Below, in pieces: positions 49,168 to 57,858 of a stretch of 64,000 nt of DNA; the stretch's first letter is position 1, and each line of letters opens with the position of its first letter. The notes under the pieces were generated by a model. That model saw only the letters and a list, made by a program, of their open reading frames with translations. It had not been told where the DNA came from and searched no databases. A program made the position numbers and the translations under genes. This stretch comes from a virus. The DNA is taken from IMG/VR virus record IMGVR_UViG_3300034101_006325, positions 62,001 through 126,000 of that record, one strand, 5' to 3'.

Positions 49168-50334
49168 TCAGAAATTTACGAAATCTTCATGCTTAAACAT
49201 AAAACGAAGTGTCTCCTTGACGTCCATGCCAGATGACTCGTACTTTTTAACGAGAGGATCTAGCACGGAAGGCGGGATTGTCGCAAGGTCATTGACAACG
49301 TCTTCCTTTGACATCACCATGTTCCACAAACGAGTGACCACGCAATCTGAGACAAGAGGATCGTCTGCAATTGCTGCACCTAAGGCAGGAAGATCATTTG
49401 CTTCAATTCCAAACCTCCACGCAGTCTTTTCTCCACCATTCAACCAATGACTCATCTCAGACTTAATAGGATCTGGCAGGACGGGTGTGTTGACCTGACT
49501 TTGGCTCGTCCACATGCCATTTTCATCAAAATTAGCAAACAATGGCGCAATATGGTTCATAGTCGCGTGACAATTGGCACAAACAACGGACTGTGTGTCT
49601 CTAAAATCAATAGGAGAATTAGAAATTGATTCGAACGACCAAGGAGAAATATAATCCTTTCCTTCTATTTTCTGAGGATCTTTTGTGGATTCTGCAGGAA
49701 ACTTTTGACACATAAACACCTCCTGCATCCAACGGACTCTTCTAAATGCCATGTTGCTGTAAAACTGCTTCATCGAACCAGGATTGGTCAAAACACCTGA
49801 ATGAACTTCGACGCCATTATCACAATCCCCATCCACGAAGGCTCCATCTGAAAAGCTGGGACAAGTTCCCTGTGTTGCAGTGAAAATATCTGTAAAAGGC
49901 CGCCCTTCAACGGAAACTCTAGCAACAAATACAGGAGAAAAATCTAATTCTTGGGAACCACCTTGACGAAGAGTATCTCTCCAAAATTTTACCATCCGAC
50001 CAGCAAAGCGAGGATCGTCCAGCAAAGAATCTACTTCTAGTTCATATGCAGCCTTTTTGTCGTCAGCATTTTGAACACGTCTAATTTGACTCAAAGGAGG
50101 AAGTGTCCTGACCAGCTTTAAAGATGCTGTTCTCAATGCAGCATTATAATCCAAAATTCTGTCATCCAAAACGGACGACTTAGCAGACTCACCTCCGACG
50201 CCCGAAGCTGTAGAAGATTCGTCTGCGGTTCCTCCGGGGTCGCCTCCGTAGCTTCCTGTCCCAAATCCTGACGGTTCTTCGGTGCAGGCTGATAAAACCA
50301 AAAAAGACGCCAAATATTTGCATAACCTCTTCAT
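49168..50334 (-). CDS. Lipoprotein c-type cytochrome, DUF1549/PSCyt-like (388 aa)
   Basis: The signal peptide MKRLCKYLASFLVLSAC has a lipobox ending at C17, followed by a Gly/Ser-rich linker. The N-terminal domain (ASLKLVRTLPPLSQIRRVQN; YELEVDSLLDDPRFAGRMVK; FWRDTLRQGG) resembles the DUF1549-type domain of Planctomycete surface cytochromes. A covalent-heme motif CANCH lies near residues 253-257, followed by NHIAPLFANFDENGMW. The C-terminal half is like the DUF1553-type partner domain (DCVVTRLWNMVMSKEDVV; VKETLRFMFKHEDF). This would be a membrane-anchored, heme-binding periplasmic protein. It is the first gene of the exported cassette. No degradation is visible. Confidence 0.72.
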   Translation of the reverse strand: MKRLCKYLASFLVLSACTEEPSGFGTGSYGGDPGGTADESSTASGVGGESAKSSVLDDRILDYNAALRTASLKLVRTLPPLSQIRRVQNADDKKAAYELEVDSLLDDPRFAGRMVKFWRDTLRQGGSQELDFSPVFVARVSVEGRPFTDIFTATQGTCPSFSDGAFVDGDCDNGVEVHSGVLTNPGSMKQFYSNMAFRRVRWMQEVFMCQKFPAESTKDPQKIEGKDYISPWSFESISNSPIDFRDTQSVVCANCHATMNHIAPLFANFDENGMWTSQSQVNTPVLPDPIKSEMSHWLNGGEKTAWRFGIEANDLPALGAAIADDPLVSDCVVTRLWNMVMSKEDVVNDLATIPPSVLDPLVKKYESSGMDVKETLRFMFKHEDFVNF

Positions 50335-50397
50335 AACAACATACTACATATGCCCAAAGAAAAGGTACAATATTTATTTAATTCAAATAGGAATAAG

Positions 50398-50799
50398 TCA
50401 ACCTGTGCTGTCGGTATAAGAGCCTGGTGGATCAGTGACTCTCCGCTGAGTTTCAGTCGCAGGCCCTTTGTAGGTCTCTAGCATACGTCTCAGAGTCTTC
50501 ACGATGGCATCGTAACCAACTACAGAAACTCCACCAGATGTTGTATAGGCGAGAATTGATCCAGCCAATGTCTCGCCAAATGCCTTTGGAACAGGCAGAC
50601 CATACTTGAAACCAACAATGCCAGTCAATGCGCCAACAATCAGCGCATGCAATGGCAAAGTTGCCCAGTAAATTCTTCGCCAGCCAACATGTGCATCAGT
50701 TTCTCTTCGTCTATTACCTAGGATCAAATTACGAACAACCTGCCCACACATACCTATGATGAATGGAACTACTCCAAGTATGATCAGCCAATCCTGCAT
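50398..50799 (-). CDS. Small membrane protein, holin-like in size (133 aa)
   Basis: It has three likely membrane helices: DWLIILGVVPFIIGMCGQVV, LPLHALIVGALTGIVGF, and a weaker LAGSILAYTTSGGVSVVGY. A basic loop (GNRRRETDAHVGWRRIYW) lies between the first two and a polar C-tail follows. Size and topology would suit a holin, but no lysis gene is beside it. I know no defined family. Confidence 0.55.
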   Translation of the reverse strand: MQDWLIILGVVPFIIGMCGQVVRNLILGNRRRETDAHVGWRRIYWATLPLHALIVGALTGIVGFKYGLPVPKAFGETLAGSILAYTTSGGVSVVGYDAIVKTLRRMLETYKGPATETQRRVTDPPGSYTDSTG

Positions 50800-50846
50800 A
50801 CTTTGTAATTATCAACTGCAAATCTAAAGCTTTAGATAATTCGATC

Positions 50847-51065
50847 CTACTTCTTCTTTTTCATCGTCTTCTTAGCATCAGCTGTTCCGTGCTTCACGGC
50901 GTCTGCTCTAGGCTCTCCAGAGGCAATTCTTCTGGCAATCATCACGTCTGCAAAATCATTCTTACCGTCTTTATTGAGGTCATCCTTGCCTTCAGCCTCT
51001 GACATCTCAACCTCAGTGACTACCTCTCTAATAATTCTTCTTAATTCGCTTATGCTGATCTTCAT
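50847..51065 (-). CDS. Small protein with capsid-tag-like N-terminus and EF-hand-like loop (72 aa)
   Basis: It begins KISISELRRIIREVVTEVEM, the shared leader with an IRE site. The centre contains DLNKDGKNDFAD, which matches a calcium-binding loop (Asp, Asn, Asp, Gly, Asp, Asp at loop positions 1, 3, 5, 6, 9, 12), followed by VMIARRIASG. The end is Lys-rich. I have seen the NKDGxxDFxDVMxAR pattern in many marine phage proteins, without known function. Confidence 0.65.
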   Translation of the reverse strand: MKISISELRRIIREVVTEVEMSEAEGKDDLNKDGKNDFADVMIARRIASGEPRADAVKHGTADAKKTMKKKK

Positions 51066-51088
51066 GTGATTTAATTATTAATTAAATT

Positions 51089-52522
51089 TTATTCTTTTAG
51101 ACTAATAAGCATAATTGACGAACCACAGCCATAGATGCGTGAAACTCCGGCAGAAAATGCCACTTGTTTTTCAGACTTTCCGTCAGAAGCCCTAAATTTA
51201 AATCTGTCATACCTTAATTCATTATCAGTGTACCAGTAATCAGGGCCGGTCGATCCAACTAGTTCAAAACCAGCAGATAGATAACCCTTTCCTGTGCCAA
51301 TTCTCCTGTCGACGTAGGTCATAATACTAACAAAACCATTAATCTTGGCCCATGTCTTTGCTGTCTTTAAAAGCTTTGAAAGTGCACCAGGAACTGAAAT
51401 TCCAGGTAGGTTACTGAAACGAGCAATCTCGATAGAATTTTCATACTTTGTTGCGTGACGAGGAACCCTGAGCGACAATGCTGAAACGACGTCTCCTCTT
51501 CTATCTTTCAAACCCCAGCATATTTTAGCAGGTGTATAACCTGATACATGGGATATATTAAAGAAACTTCGCTGTTCATCTGATCCCAGCTCAACGACAC
51601 GTGTGGACCAAGTTTTACATTTCTTTGAATGAAGTCCAAGACGGTGCTGAATCATAGATTCGACAATTGGTCTTTTGTCTCTCCACTCATCCTCAAAAAT
51701 TTGGAATAAATCTATATTTTTTTCCTCAGCAAGTCTGGCTTTCAGCTGATGAGAACTTTTGTCAAATTCATCTTCTGGTTTTCCTGCCTCACTATGCCAA
51801 TACAAACCATGACATTCTATTCCAAATTTTTTGGTAGGCACATACACGTCAATTTCTTTTGGTGACAAGGCAGATCGATCTCCGCTTATTGCATCCTTCG
51901 ATATTGACTTTACATAGTTGTACACATCTAATTCCCAATTAGATTTTCCGACAGGATAACACTTGTAGCATCTACTTCCTCGCTCGAATGCTTGCAATGT
52001 TTTTGGTTGACTTTCACCGCATTTGACGCATTCAAATAACAAATACTGCTGTTGACGTGATCTATACTCGTCAAGAGGCGTCAATAATTTAAATTCTCCT
52101 GACCTCTGAATAATTCTTTCTTCAATCGAAGTAGTTGCCAAGGTTTTGCTTGTTGATATTTTCTGTAATGTCTCCTGGGTATGCCTACGGCCGTAAAAAT
52201 GATTCCCACTGCCCGACATTTTGAATGCCTGCAAAGCTATTCTTTCATCGGTAGTTTTGTCCTTTCCTTTGTTCCAAGCTTCTGCATGACCACCTATGGC
52301 ACCCCCTTCTTTCATTGCCAATCTTGAATGGTCCTTGCAATACTTCTTGAAGGTGAATGAAACATATCTAACTTGATTGCCGCATTCAGCGCAAGTTGGT
52401 TTAATGTCATCATGTAAGACTTTAATTGTGTATTCTTCAGAACTTAAACCGTGAGAAGTCTTGACATGGTCAGAGAATCTCTTTAAATCATCGTTATGAT
52501 AACTACACAGCTTACAATCCAT
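51089..52522 (-). CDS. Homing endonuclease with NUMOD-type and Vsr-like nuclease domains (477 aa)
   Basis: The N-terminal finger (CKLCSYHNDDLKRFSDHVKT) and CAECGNQVRY zinc pair are followed by NUMOD3-like motifs (AEAWNKGKDKTTDERI; GSGNHFYGRRHTQETLQKI). The nuclease core SNWELDVYNYVKSI, PKEIDVYVPTKKFGIECHGL, YWHSE and LFQIFEDEWRDKRPIVESMI is the EDxHD/Vsr-like pattern of I-Bth0305I-type enzymes. The C-terminal ~180 residues resemble a phage-specific extension (ICWGLKDRRGDVVSALSLRV). It sits right after the major capsid terminator, a frequent homing target region. It is expected to cut at a related locus and copy itself by recombination. Confidence 0.82.
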   Translation of the reverse strand: MDCKLCSYHNDDLKRFSDHVKTSHGLSSEEYTIKVLHDDIKPTCAECGNQVRYVSFTFKKYCKDHSRLAMKEGGAIGGHAEAWNKGKDKTTDERIALQAFKMSGSGNHFYGRRHTQETLQKISTSKTLATTSIEERIIQRSGEFKLLTPLDEYRSRQQQYLLFECVKCGESQPKTLQAFERGSRCYKCYPVGKSNWELDVYNYVKSISKDAISGDRSALSPKEIDVYVPTKKFGIECHGLYWHSEAGKPEDEFDKSSHQLKARLAEEKNIDLFQIFEDEWRDKRPIVESMIQHRLGLHSKKCKTWSTRVVELGSDEQRSFFNISHVSGYTPAKICWGLKDRRGDVVSALSLRVPRHATKYENSIEIARFSNLPGISVPGALSKLLKTAKTWAKINGFVSIMTYVDRRIGTGKGYLSAGFELVGSTGPDYWYTDNELRYDRFKFRASDGKSEKQVAFSAGVSRIYGCGSSIMLISLKE

Positions 52523-52569
52523 ACTTATTACTGCCTTGCATGGATTATAATTAAAGACATGACAAATGT

Positions 52570-52605
52570 AAAAAAGTCAAAAGCCGCCTCACGGCGGCTT
52601 TTGAC
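52570..52605 (-). terminator. Rho-independent terminator after the major capsid gene
   Basis: In minus-strand sense, GTCAAAAGCCGCC and its perfect 13-bp complement enclose a GUGA tetraloop and are followed by six U. It lies 29 nt after the capsid stop codon, so the capsid transcript ends here and the homing endonuclease must be expressed separately or by readthrough. Confidence 0.95.
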
Positions 52606-52634
52606 GAACGATCTGTTCAGTTAATATTCAACTA

Positions 52635-54527
52635 TCAGATGATGTTCATGTCAAGCACAGTCACAGTTCCGTAGAAGTCGCTACGAACTGTCTTCTTACC
52701 GTAGCGAGTCATCACGCCCTTACGTGGTGTGAAATCTTCAGGTGCGAAGATTGTTGGTGTCACGATGAGTGGAACGTATGGTGCGTACACGTAGCCTGTC
52801 TCGAGGTAGCTGCCGCCCTTGTAGCCAACGAGGATCTTGTTACGAACGAAGTAGGGATCCTTGTAGACCGTGAAGCGGTTGCTGATTGTGCCGATTGCCT
52901 CTGCACCGATTGTGAATGGTGAAGCAACCTGACCCTCGCCGTCGATCGAGAACTTGGGCTTGTAGAGGACCGAGCTCTCGAGGATTGTTGCAACGTCTGG
53001 GCCTGTGACGAGGAAGTTCGCCGAGCCGCGGAGTGTCTTGCGGTGGATTGTGTTGGCGACGTCGATGATTGTCTCGACGAGTGTCTCGTACCACTCACGG
53101 ACTGTACCTGTGAAGGCTGGGCCGATTGAGAGGGCCGAGGCGAGCGAGACCGATTGACCTGTTGTCTTGTTCACGAATTTGCCGGGAGCGCGTGACCAGT
53201 AGTAGTTGGCGCCGTTGGCCTGTGTGACGAGGTCGTTGAGGATCTCGCGATCGATCTCGAGGGCGATCTGCTCCGAGAGGATCGAGGTGAGCTCAACCTC
53301 TGCGTCCATCGAGTGATAGGCGTTGAGGTCCTGTGCGAGCTCTGGTGACCAGCGAGCACGGAGCTTGCGGGTCTCGGCTGTGATTGCAATCGACTCGATC
53401 TTGATGTCGATCTCGGGGATTGCAGGAGCAGGTGTTGAACCAAAGTCCGACTCGAACGATGGAACTGTGACTGTTGCTCCGCTGTTCTGATCAACAGTGA
53501 GACCTGTTGAGATGGCGAACGAGAGCTTTGCGGTCGCTGTTGTTGGAAGGTTTGTGGCTCCATTTGCGCCCTTGAGGAGGAACTGGAGGTAGTTGCCGTT
53601 GAGTGCGTCTGGGACGAACTTGAGGCTTGCACCTGTTCCTGTGAGTGTTCCGCGCTTGTTTGCGCGGCGGAGGTTGAGCACACCTGTTCCACCTTGGTAA
53701 CTGTCTCCCCATGCTGTTGCATTTGTCACCGCGCCGTTGAAGAGCGAGAACTGCTGAACTGCAGTGAGGTCAGCTGCTGGCTCTGCTGCAACAACAACTG
53801 ATGTTGGCACGTAGAGGAAGAGAACGTCGAGGTCGTTGTTTGTGAGGGCTGTCTCGACCTGAGCATCGAAGTCCACCAAGCGAGCGTTTGATCCACTGAA
53901 TGATGTTCCGAGTCCAAGCACCGTGCCATCCGACCATGTTGTTCCATCTGCACCGAGGTATGAACCCGAGTAGACTGTTCCTACTGTGAGGTCGAGTGGC
54001 GAAACCGAACCTGTGACGCGTGAGTAACCTGTGCCAACGAGATCGTACATACCGCCTGTTGCGAGCGATCCGCTCTGCACGCCTTTGCCGCGTGGATTGT
54101 TATAGATCGAATCACCGCGTGTGTATGTCGAGTTGGTGTCGCCTGCAACCTGACCAACATTGCTGCCGTATGTATAGTCGAGGTAGAAGATGAGTCCTGA
54201 GGGGAGGCTCATTGGCTGGATCGAAACGAGCTCGTTGGCAACGAGGCCACCGAACACGCGGCGAACGATTGGGAAGGCGATGTTGCTGAAGCCTTGAATC
54301 TGTCCGCTGCCAACGATGTTGCCGCCGCCGGTCGAGAGAGCATTGCTCTCCTTAAGGACCTGTGCTGCCTGGTTCTCGAGGAGCTGTGCCATTGTCTCGC
54401 GGCGTGAGCCGTCGAGGCCACGGAGGAGGCCTGTGCGGCTCCACTTCTCTGTCAAACGGGCGCGCTCAGCACCGACGTGCTTCTCGCGGATGCCCTGTGC
54501 TAACTGATCTAATGTAAAGTTCTTCAT
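52635..54527 (-). CDS. 23: Major capsid protein (gp23-like, 630 aa)
   Basis: The N-terminus FTLDQLAQGIREKHVGAERA then RLTEKWSRTGLLRGL resembles gp23-type precursor proteins, with LTE followed by K as a possible gp21 cleavage site. The core has the HK97-fold capsid pattern in a T4-type gene context: FPIVRRVFGGLVANELVSIQ, PMSLPSGLIFYLDYTYG, ARWSPELAQDLNAYHSMDAE, VELTSILSEQIALEIDREIL, and a C-terminal APYVPLIVTPTIFAPEDFTP. At 630 aa it exceeds T4 gp23 (521 aa), the extra length being a central insertion. AGGAG precedes the ATG. Codons are GC-richer than neighbours, as expected for the most abundant virion protein. A strong terminator follows. Confidence 0.93.
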   Translation of the reverse strand: MKNFTLDQLAQGIREKHVGAERARLTEKWSRTGLLRGLDGSRRETMAQLLENQAAQVLKESNALSTGGGNIVGSGQIQGFSNIAFPIVRRVFGGLVANELVSIQPMSLPSGLIFYLDYTYGSNVGQVAGDTNSTYTRGDSIYNNPRGKGVQSGSLATGGMYDLVGTGYSRVTGSVSPLDLTVGTVYSGSYLGADGTTWSDGTVLGLGTSFSGSNARLVDFDAQVETALTNNDLDVLFLYVPTSVVVAAEPAADLTAVQQFSLFNGAVTNATAWGDSYQGGTGVLNLRRANKRGTLTGTGASLKFVPDALNGNYLQFLLKGANGATNLPTTATAKLSFAISTGLTVDQNSGATVTVPSFESDFGSTPAPAIPEIDIKIESIAITAETRKLRARWSPELAQDLNAYHSMDAEVELTSILSEQIALEIDREILNDLVTQANGANYYWSRAPGKFVNKTTGQSVSLASALSIGPAFTGTVREWYETLVETIIDVANTIHRKTLRGSANFLVTGPDVATILESSVLYKPKFSIDGEGQVASPFTIGAEAIGTISNRFTVYKDPYFVRNKILVGYKGGSYLETGYVYAPYVPLIVTPTIFAPEDFTPRKGVMTRYGKKTVRSDFYGTVTVLDMNII

Positions 54528-54583
54528 TTTAAAAAAATCTCCTAAAGTTGGGTTATAAAAAATTAATACGAATTATCAAACAA

Positions 54584-56491
54584 TCACTTGAGTCCAGCAA
54601 GCTTGGCCCAGCGATCAGCCTCGAAGCCCTCGTTGAGGACTGTTGAAGCAGCGCGGGTTGGGGCTGATGATGATCCAACCACTCGATTCTTTGATCCTTC
54701 TGAGAGAGAAGCGCGTGAGGATCCGGCGAGCGTCTTGACGAGGCTCTCATAAACGAGCTTAACTTCTCTTTCGGTCTTTGCTTCATCGAGGCGTTCGATC
54801 ACATCTGCCTTCTGGCGCTTTGTGAGCGACTCGTTCTGGAGTAGCTTGTTGGTGTACAGCAATTTCATGTTGAACAGATTCGTTTCCGCCAACTTCTTGC
54901 GGAGATTATCGGAGTCTCCAGCTTCCCGCTTCTGGTTGCCATTAAGGCTTTCACCACTGCGCTTGTTTGTTTCAGCAAGCATTGTCTGAAGCTTAGCAAT
55001 GCGTCGGACCGACTCATTGTATTGAGAAGCGAAGTGATTATATGCCTCATGCATTTTATCCTTCTTCTTCTTTGCTTCAGCTTTTTCTTTCACGGATTTA
55101 GCAGCCTTTTCATCCTTGGCAGCCTTCTCCTTAAGCTTCTTGGCCTTCATTGCCTTGTCCTTAGCAGCCTTCTTCTTCTTGGCTTCTGCTACGAGTTTTG
55201 CCTCGAGCGTCTCCTTGACAGGCTGGCGGGCTTGACCATTTGACTGGTCTAGATCTCTTCCATGGTTTCCGCCGTATTCTGCAACGTCATCGGCTTCTTC
55301 CATGTCGCCTGCATGATCGGCTTCTTCCATGTCGCCTGCATAATCAGATTCTGACATATCGTCGCCTTCACCCATGTCTTCACCTTCTGTAGTGAGGTCG
55401 ACCTCGAGCGCATCCATCTCTTCTTCTGAAAAATCATCAGAAACCTCGCCAGCTCCGTGGCCCCACGACTGCACGTCATCTGCAGCCTCGCGAAGCATCT
55501 TCATGCGGCTAATTTCTCTCTTGAGCATTTTCTCGTCAATTTCAACAATGACGTCGTCGCTGAGTCTAAGTGACTCTTTGACACCAGGGACTGAAGGCAT
55601 TGACATTTCTTCAACTTCCTCTTCACCTTCTTCGTCATCGCCTTCATCTTCCTCTTCGCCTGCAGGAGCTTCTTCTTCTCCTTCTTCAGCGTCAAGGTCG
55701 AGATCGCCTTCGCCCTCGTCACCTTCAGCAGATTCTTCTCCTTCATCAGGAACTATTTCGAGATCTGCTTTTGCGAGTGCATCAGTAATTGCGTCGACGG
55801 CTTCTTCGGGAAGATCGTCGCCAAGATCGAGTTTAAATGTTAATCCGGTTTCTGTCAATCTGTTTTTCATATTTTGCTCCGTGAGCTGGTTGAGGTCCTT
55901 GTATAATTTTTCTAACTTATTTTCGTACAGTCCTTTGGAGTCTTCATCAACGACAGTCTCCTGAAGGGTCTGATAGAGGTTCTCGACCTCCGAGACCATC
56001 TCGGAGACGATTTTATTGTAGGATGGAGTCTGTCTGAGGGATTTTGATGCCTCAAGCAGTTCTCCTAATTTAGTCTCAATAGCTGAGACATTTAAAGAAA
56101 TTCTAGAAATTGCCGATTCCTTAATCTTATCGACGAGGGGTTTGAGCAATTTCTTAGACTCCATGCTAACAACAAATTCATTGTCACCCGTTGGTTGAAC
56201 GCATGGTTCCATGTCACTAGGTTGCTGATCATAGACTGATTGTATTTCGCTTCCTGCGTCCAAAGATTCTGTGGGATCATATCCAAATAAAAGTTTTTCA
56301 TCTTTACCTTCAGCATCACCCACAGATTCTTCGGTGTCTCCTTCTTCAACCTCACGAAGAAGCTCAGCCTCAATTAAATCTTTAATGCGAGGTGCAACGG
56401 CTTCGATTAATGCTTTTTTTGCATTATCTTCCGCAATCTCTTTGATCTTCTTTACGTCGGCTAAAGCTTCTTCGTATAGTTGCTTAGTCAT
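54584..56491 (-). CDS. 22: Prohead core scaffold (gp22-like, 635 aa)
   Basis: The protein is almost wholly charged helices. A Glu/Asp-rich centre (DLDLDAEEGEEEAPAGEEED) precedes a Lys-rich coiled coil (KKKKAAKDKAMKAKKLKEKA), and the C-terminal segment is TNKLLQNESLTKRQKADVIE then RLDEAKTEREVKLVYESLVK. The placement between gp21-like and gp23-like genes and the acidic helical composition fit the assembly core that is degraded by the prohead protease. It is longer than T4 gp22 (269 aa). Tandem acidic repeats (DMEEADHAGDMEEADD) suggest length variation. Confidence 0.8.
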   Translation of the reverse strand: MTKQLYEEALADVKKIKEIAEDNAKKALIEAVAPRIKDLIEAELLREVEEGDTEESVGDAEGKDEKLLFGYDPTESLDAGSEIQSVYDQQPSDMEPCVQPTGDNEFVVSMESKKLLKPLVDKIKESAISRISLNVSAIETKLGELLEASKSLRQTPSYNKIVSEMVSEVENLYQTLQETVVDEDSKGLYENKLEKLYKDLNQLTEQNMKNRLTETGLTFKLDLGDDLPEEAVDAITDALAKADLEIVPDEGEESAEGDEGEGDLDLDAEEGEEEAPAGEEEDEGDDEEGEEEVEEMSMPSVPGVKESLRLSDDVIVEIDEKMLKREISRMKMLREAADDVQSWGHGAGEVSDDFSEEEMDALEVDLTTEGEDMGEGDDMSESDYAGDMEEADHAGDMEEADDVAEYGGNHGRDLDQSNGQARQPVKETLEAKLVAEAKKKKAAKDKAMKAKKLKEKAAKDEKAAKSVKEKAEAKKKKDKMHEAYNHFASQYNESVRRIAKLQTMLAETNKRSGESLNGNQKREAGDSDNLRKKLAETNLFNMKLLYTNKLLQNESLTKRQKADVIERLDEAKTEREVKLVYESLVKTLAGSSRASLSEGSKNRVVGSSSAPTRAASTVLNEGFEADRWAKLAGLK

Positions 56492-56536
56492 TTTTACAAA
56501 ACCTCTTTTATCTTTTAACTATTGGCCAAATTCAAA

Positions 56537-57025
56537 CTATACTGCAGAACTTTTGCCAGGTGTAAGATTTTCTCCAAACGACATTGTACCAAGTCTTGGT
56601 GATGTTGTGTCTGGGGATGTCGTATTTACAGATGGATTTGCAGGATCGAAGTTTGGTTTGATGTCTGTTGTTTCGATCTTTGGGTCGGCATCCTTGTCTG
56701 TTCCATCAGTCTTGCCAGGTCCAGGCGAAGAAATATCAGGAACATATGGATTTGCAGGATCACCTGCTTGACTCCACTTAACTTTTGTTGTATCAGGAGC
56801 TTCTCCGTAACCAAATTTAACGCCAGATGGAAACATATCAGCGTCTCCAATACCAGCATTAAAAAGTCCCAATGCTTTTTGTGAAGTTTTCACGGCAGCA
56901 TCGGCGTTATTATCGCTCTCGTAAATGTTGGTCGCACCAAATTTAAAAAGTCTGTACAAAAGATCATATTTTTTGCTTTTACTCGGCATATACTTTGTGT
57001 ATCTGCCACTTCCTGGTGTTCCCAT
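56537..57025 (-). CDS. Pro/Asp-rich head-region protein (162 aa), unrecognised
   Basis: The basic N-terminus GTPGSGRYTKYMPSKSKKYD then LLYRLFKFGATNIYESDNNA is followed by a disordered, Pro/Asp/Thr-rich tail (GPGKTDGTDKDADPKIETTD). No family is recognised. It lies in the head-core module between an 81-aa gene and gp22-like, so it may be a prohead component. Confidence 0.55.
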   Translation of the reverse strand: MGTPGSGRYTKYMPSKSKKYDLLYRLFKFGATNIYESDNNADAAVKTSQKALGLFNAGIGDADMFPSGVKFGYGEAPDTTKVKWSQAGDPANPYVPDISSPGPGKTDGTDKDADPKIETTDIKPNFDPANPSVNTTSPDTTSPRLGTMSFGENLTPGKSSAV

Positions 57026-57068
57026 AAAAACTCACTTTCACGGCATTGTCTGCCACAGATAATATCTA

Positions 57069-57314
57069 TCAAAGACTACGAGCAACTCTCTTGCGAGTTT
57101 CAACAACTTTTTCAAGTCTACGACGAAGTCTGCCTTCTTCGATCTTGAGAGCCTTCATATAATCCAACTTCTTCTCAAGCGACTTATCTGAACCAAATTC
57201 ATCGGCATCAACTTCTTCTGCGTCTTTTGCACGATCCTCAGTCGATTCCATGTCTCCGAACTTAGCAACTTCTTCCATTATTATCTGCTTGAGCAATTGA
57301 CTTGTTAATTTCAT
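57069..57314 (-). CDS. Small core-type protein with capsid-tag-like N-terminus (81 aa)
   Basis: ATG at 57314 has GGAG upstream; an in-frame upstream start at 57335 lacks one. It begins KLTSQLLKQIIMEEVAKFGD, with IME as an [LI]-x-E site. The rest is acidic then basic helix (EDRAKDAEEVDADEFGSDKS; LRRRLEKVVETRKRVARSL), reminiscent of small prohead core proteins such as T4 gp67/gp68. It lies in the head-core module. Confidence 0.65.
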   Translation of the reverse strand: MKLTSQLLKQIIMEEVAKFGDMESTEDRAKDAEEVDADEFGSDKSLEKKLDYMKALKIEEGRLRRRLEKVVETRKRVARSL

Positions 57315-57397
57315 TGTTAAAAATCTCCGTAACAACTTTTGTAATTATCAGCCACACCGAAAAAAAAATAAAAAATTTATATTTGATAACTCAGAAA

Positions 57398-57856
57398 CTA
57401 CTTTTTTATAGGATCCATGAAAGCCAAAGCAGCCCATTTTGAAGCAGCCTCTTCGCCAAAAAGTTGATCTGGGGTGGCCGCAGCAACAAGTCTTTCGACA
57501 GTTCCTGTGGGAGGCAATGGCGATGTTTTAGAACGATCACTTTCTAACATTGTTTGAAGTGTATTAGACGCAGTATCAGCAAGTATATCGGCCATTACGC
57601 TGTTTCCACCTGCTTCTCTTTTTATTGCTTCTTTTATAGCATCTTGCGACAAGTTGCTGGGTGCCAATTTTGTTCTTGACGCTGACTGCTGCAAAACTGT
57701 TGAAATTGAAGGCTGCATTGCTTTGGTCGAGGACGACCTTTGTGTTTTTTTCAAAGTTTCATTAAGAGCTGCTGCATTTTGACCAATTCCTTCGGCAAGA
57801 ATTTCAACCAGACATTCTTTTACAATTAACTTTAATTGATTTTTTGTAATTCCCAT
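57398..57856 (-). CDS. Head-module protein with capsid-tag-like N-terminus (152 aa)
   Basis: From ATG at 57856 it begins GITKNQLKLIVKECLVEILA followed by E and G, the leader with LVE and LAE sites. The remainder is Ala/Ser/Thr-rich helix (AALNETLKKTQRSSSTKAMQ) with a C-terminal segment DQLFGEEAASKWAALAFMDP. No family is known. It follows the 135-aa gene with a 2-bp gap in the prohead module, supporting an internal head role. Confidence 0.65.
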   Translation of the reverse strand: MGITKNQLKLIVKECLVEILAEGIGQNAAALNETLKKTQRSSSTKAMQPSISTVLQQSASRTKLAPSNLSQDAIKEAIKREAGGNSVMADILADTASNTLQTMLESDRSKTSPLPPTGTVERLVAAATPDQLFGEEAASKWAALAFMDPIKK

Positions 57857-57858
57857 TG

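Noticed and set aside
52760-53953. Several Ser/Thr/Arg-rich frames on the minus strand within the capsid gene
   Set aside because: Out-of-frame shadows of the GC-biased capsid gene.
55374-55964. 196-codon plus-strand frame opposite the scaffold gene
   Set aside because: Ser/Pro-rich product that mirrors the Glu/Asp-rich scaffold on the other strand; no ribosome site or family.
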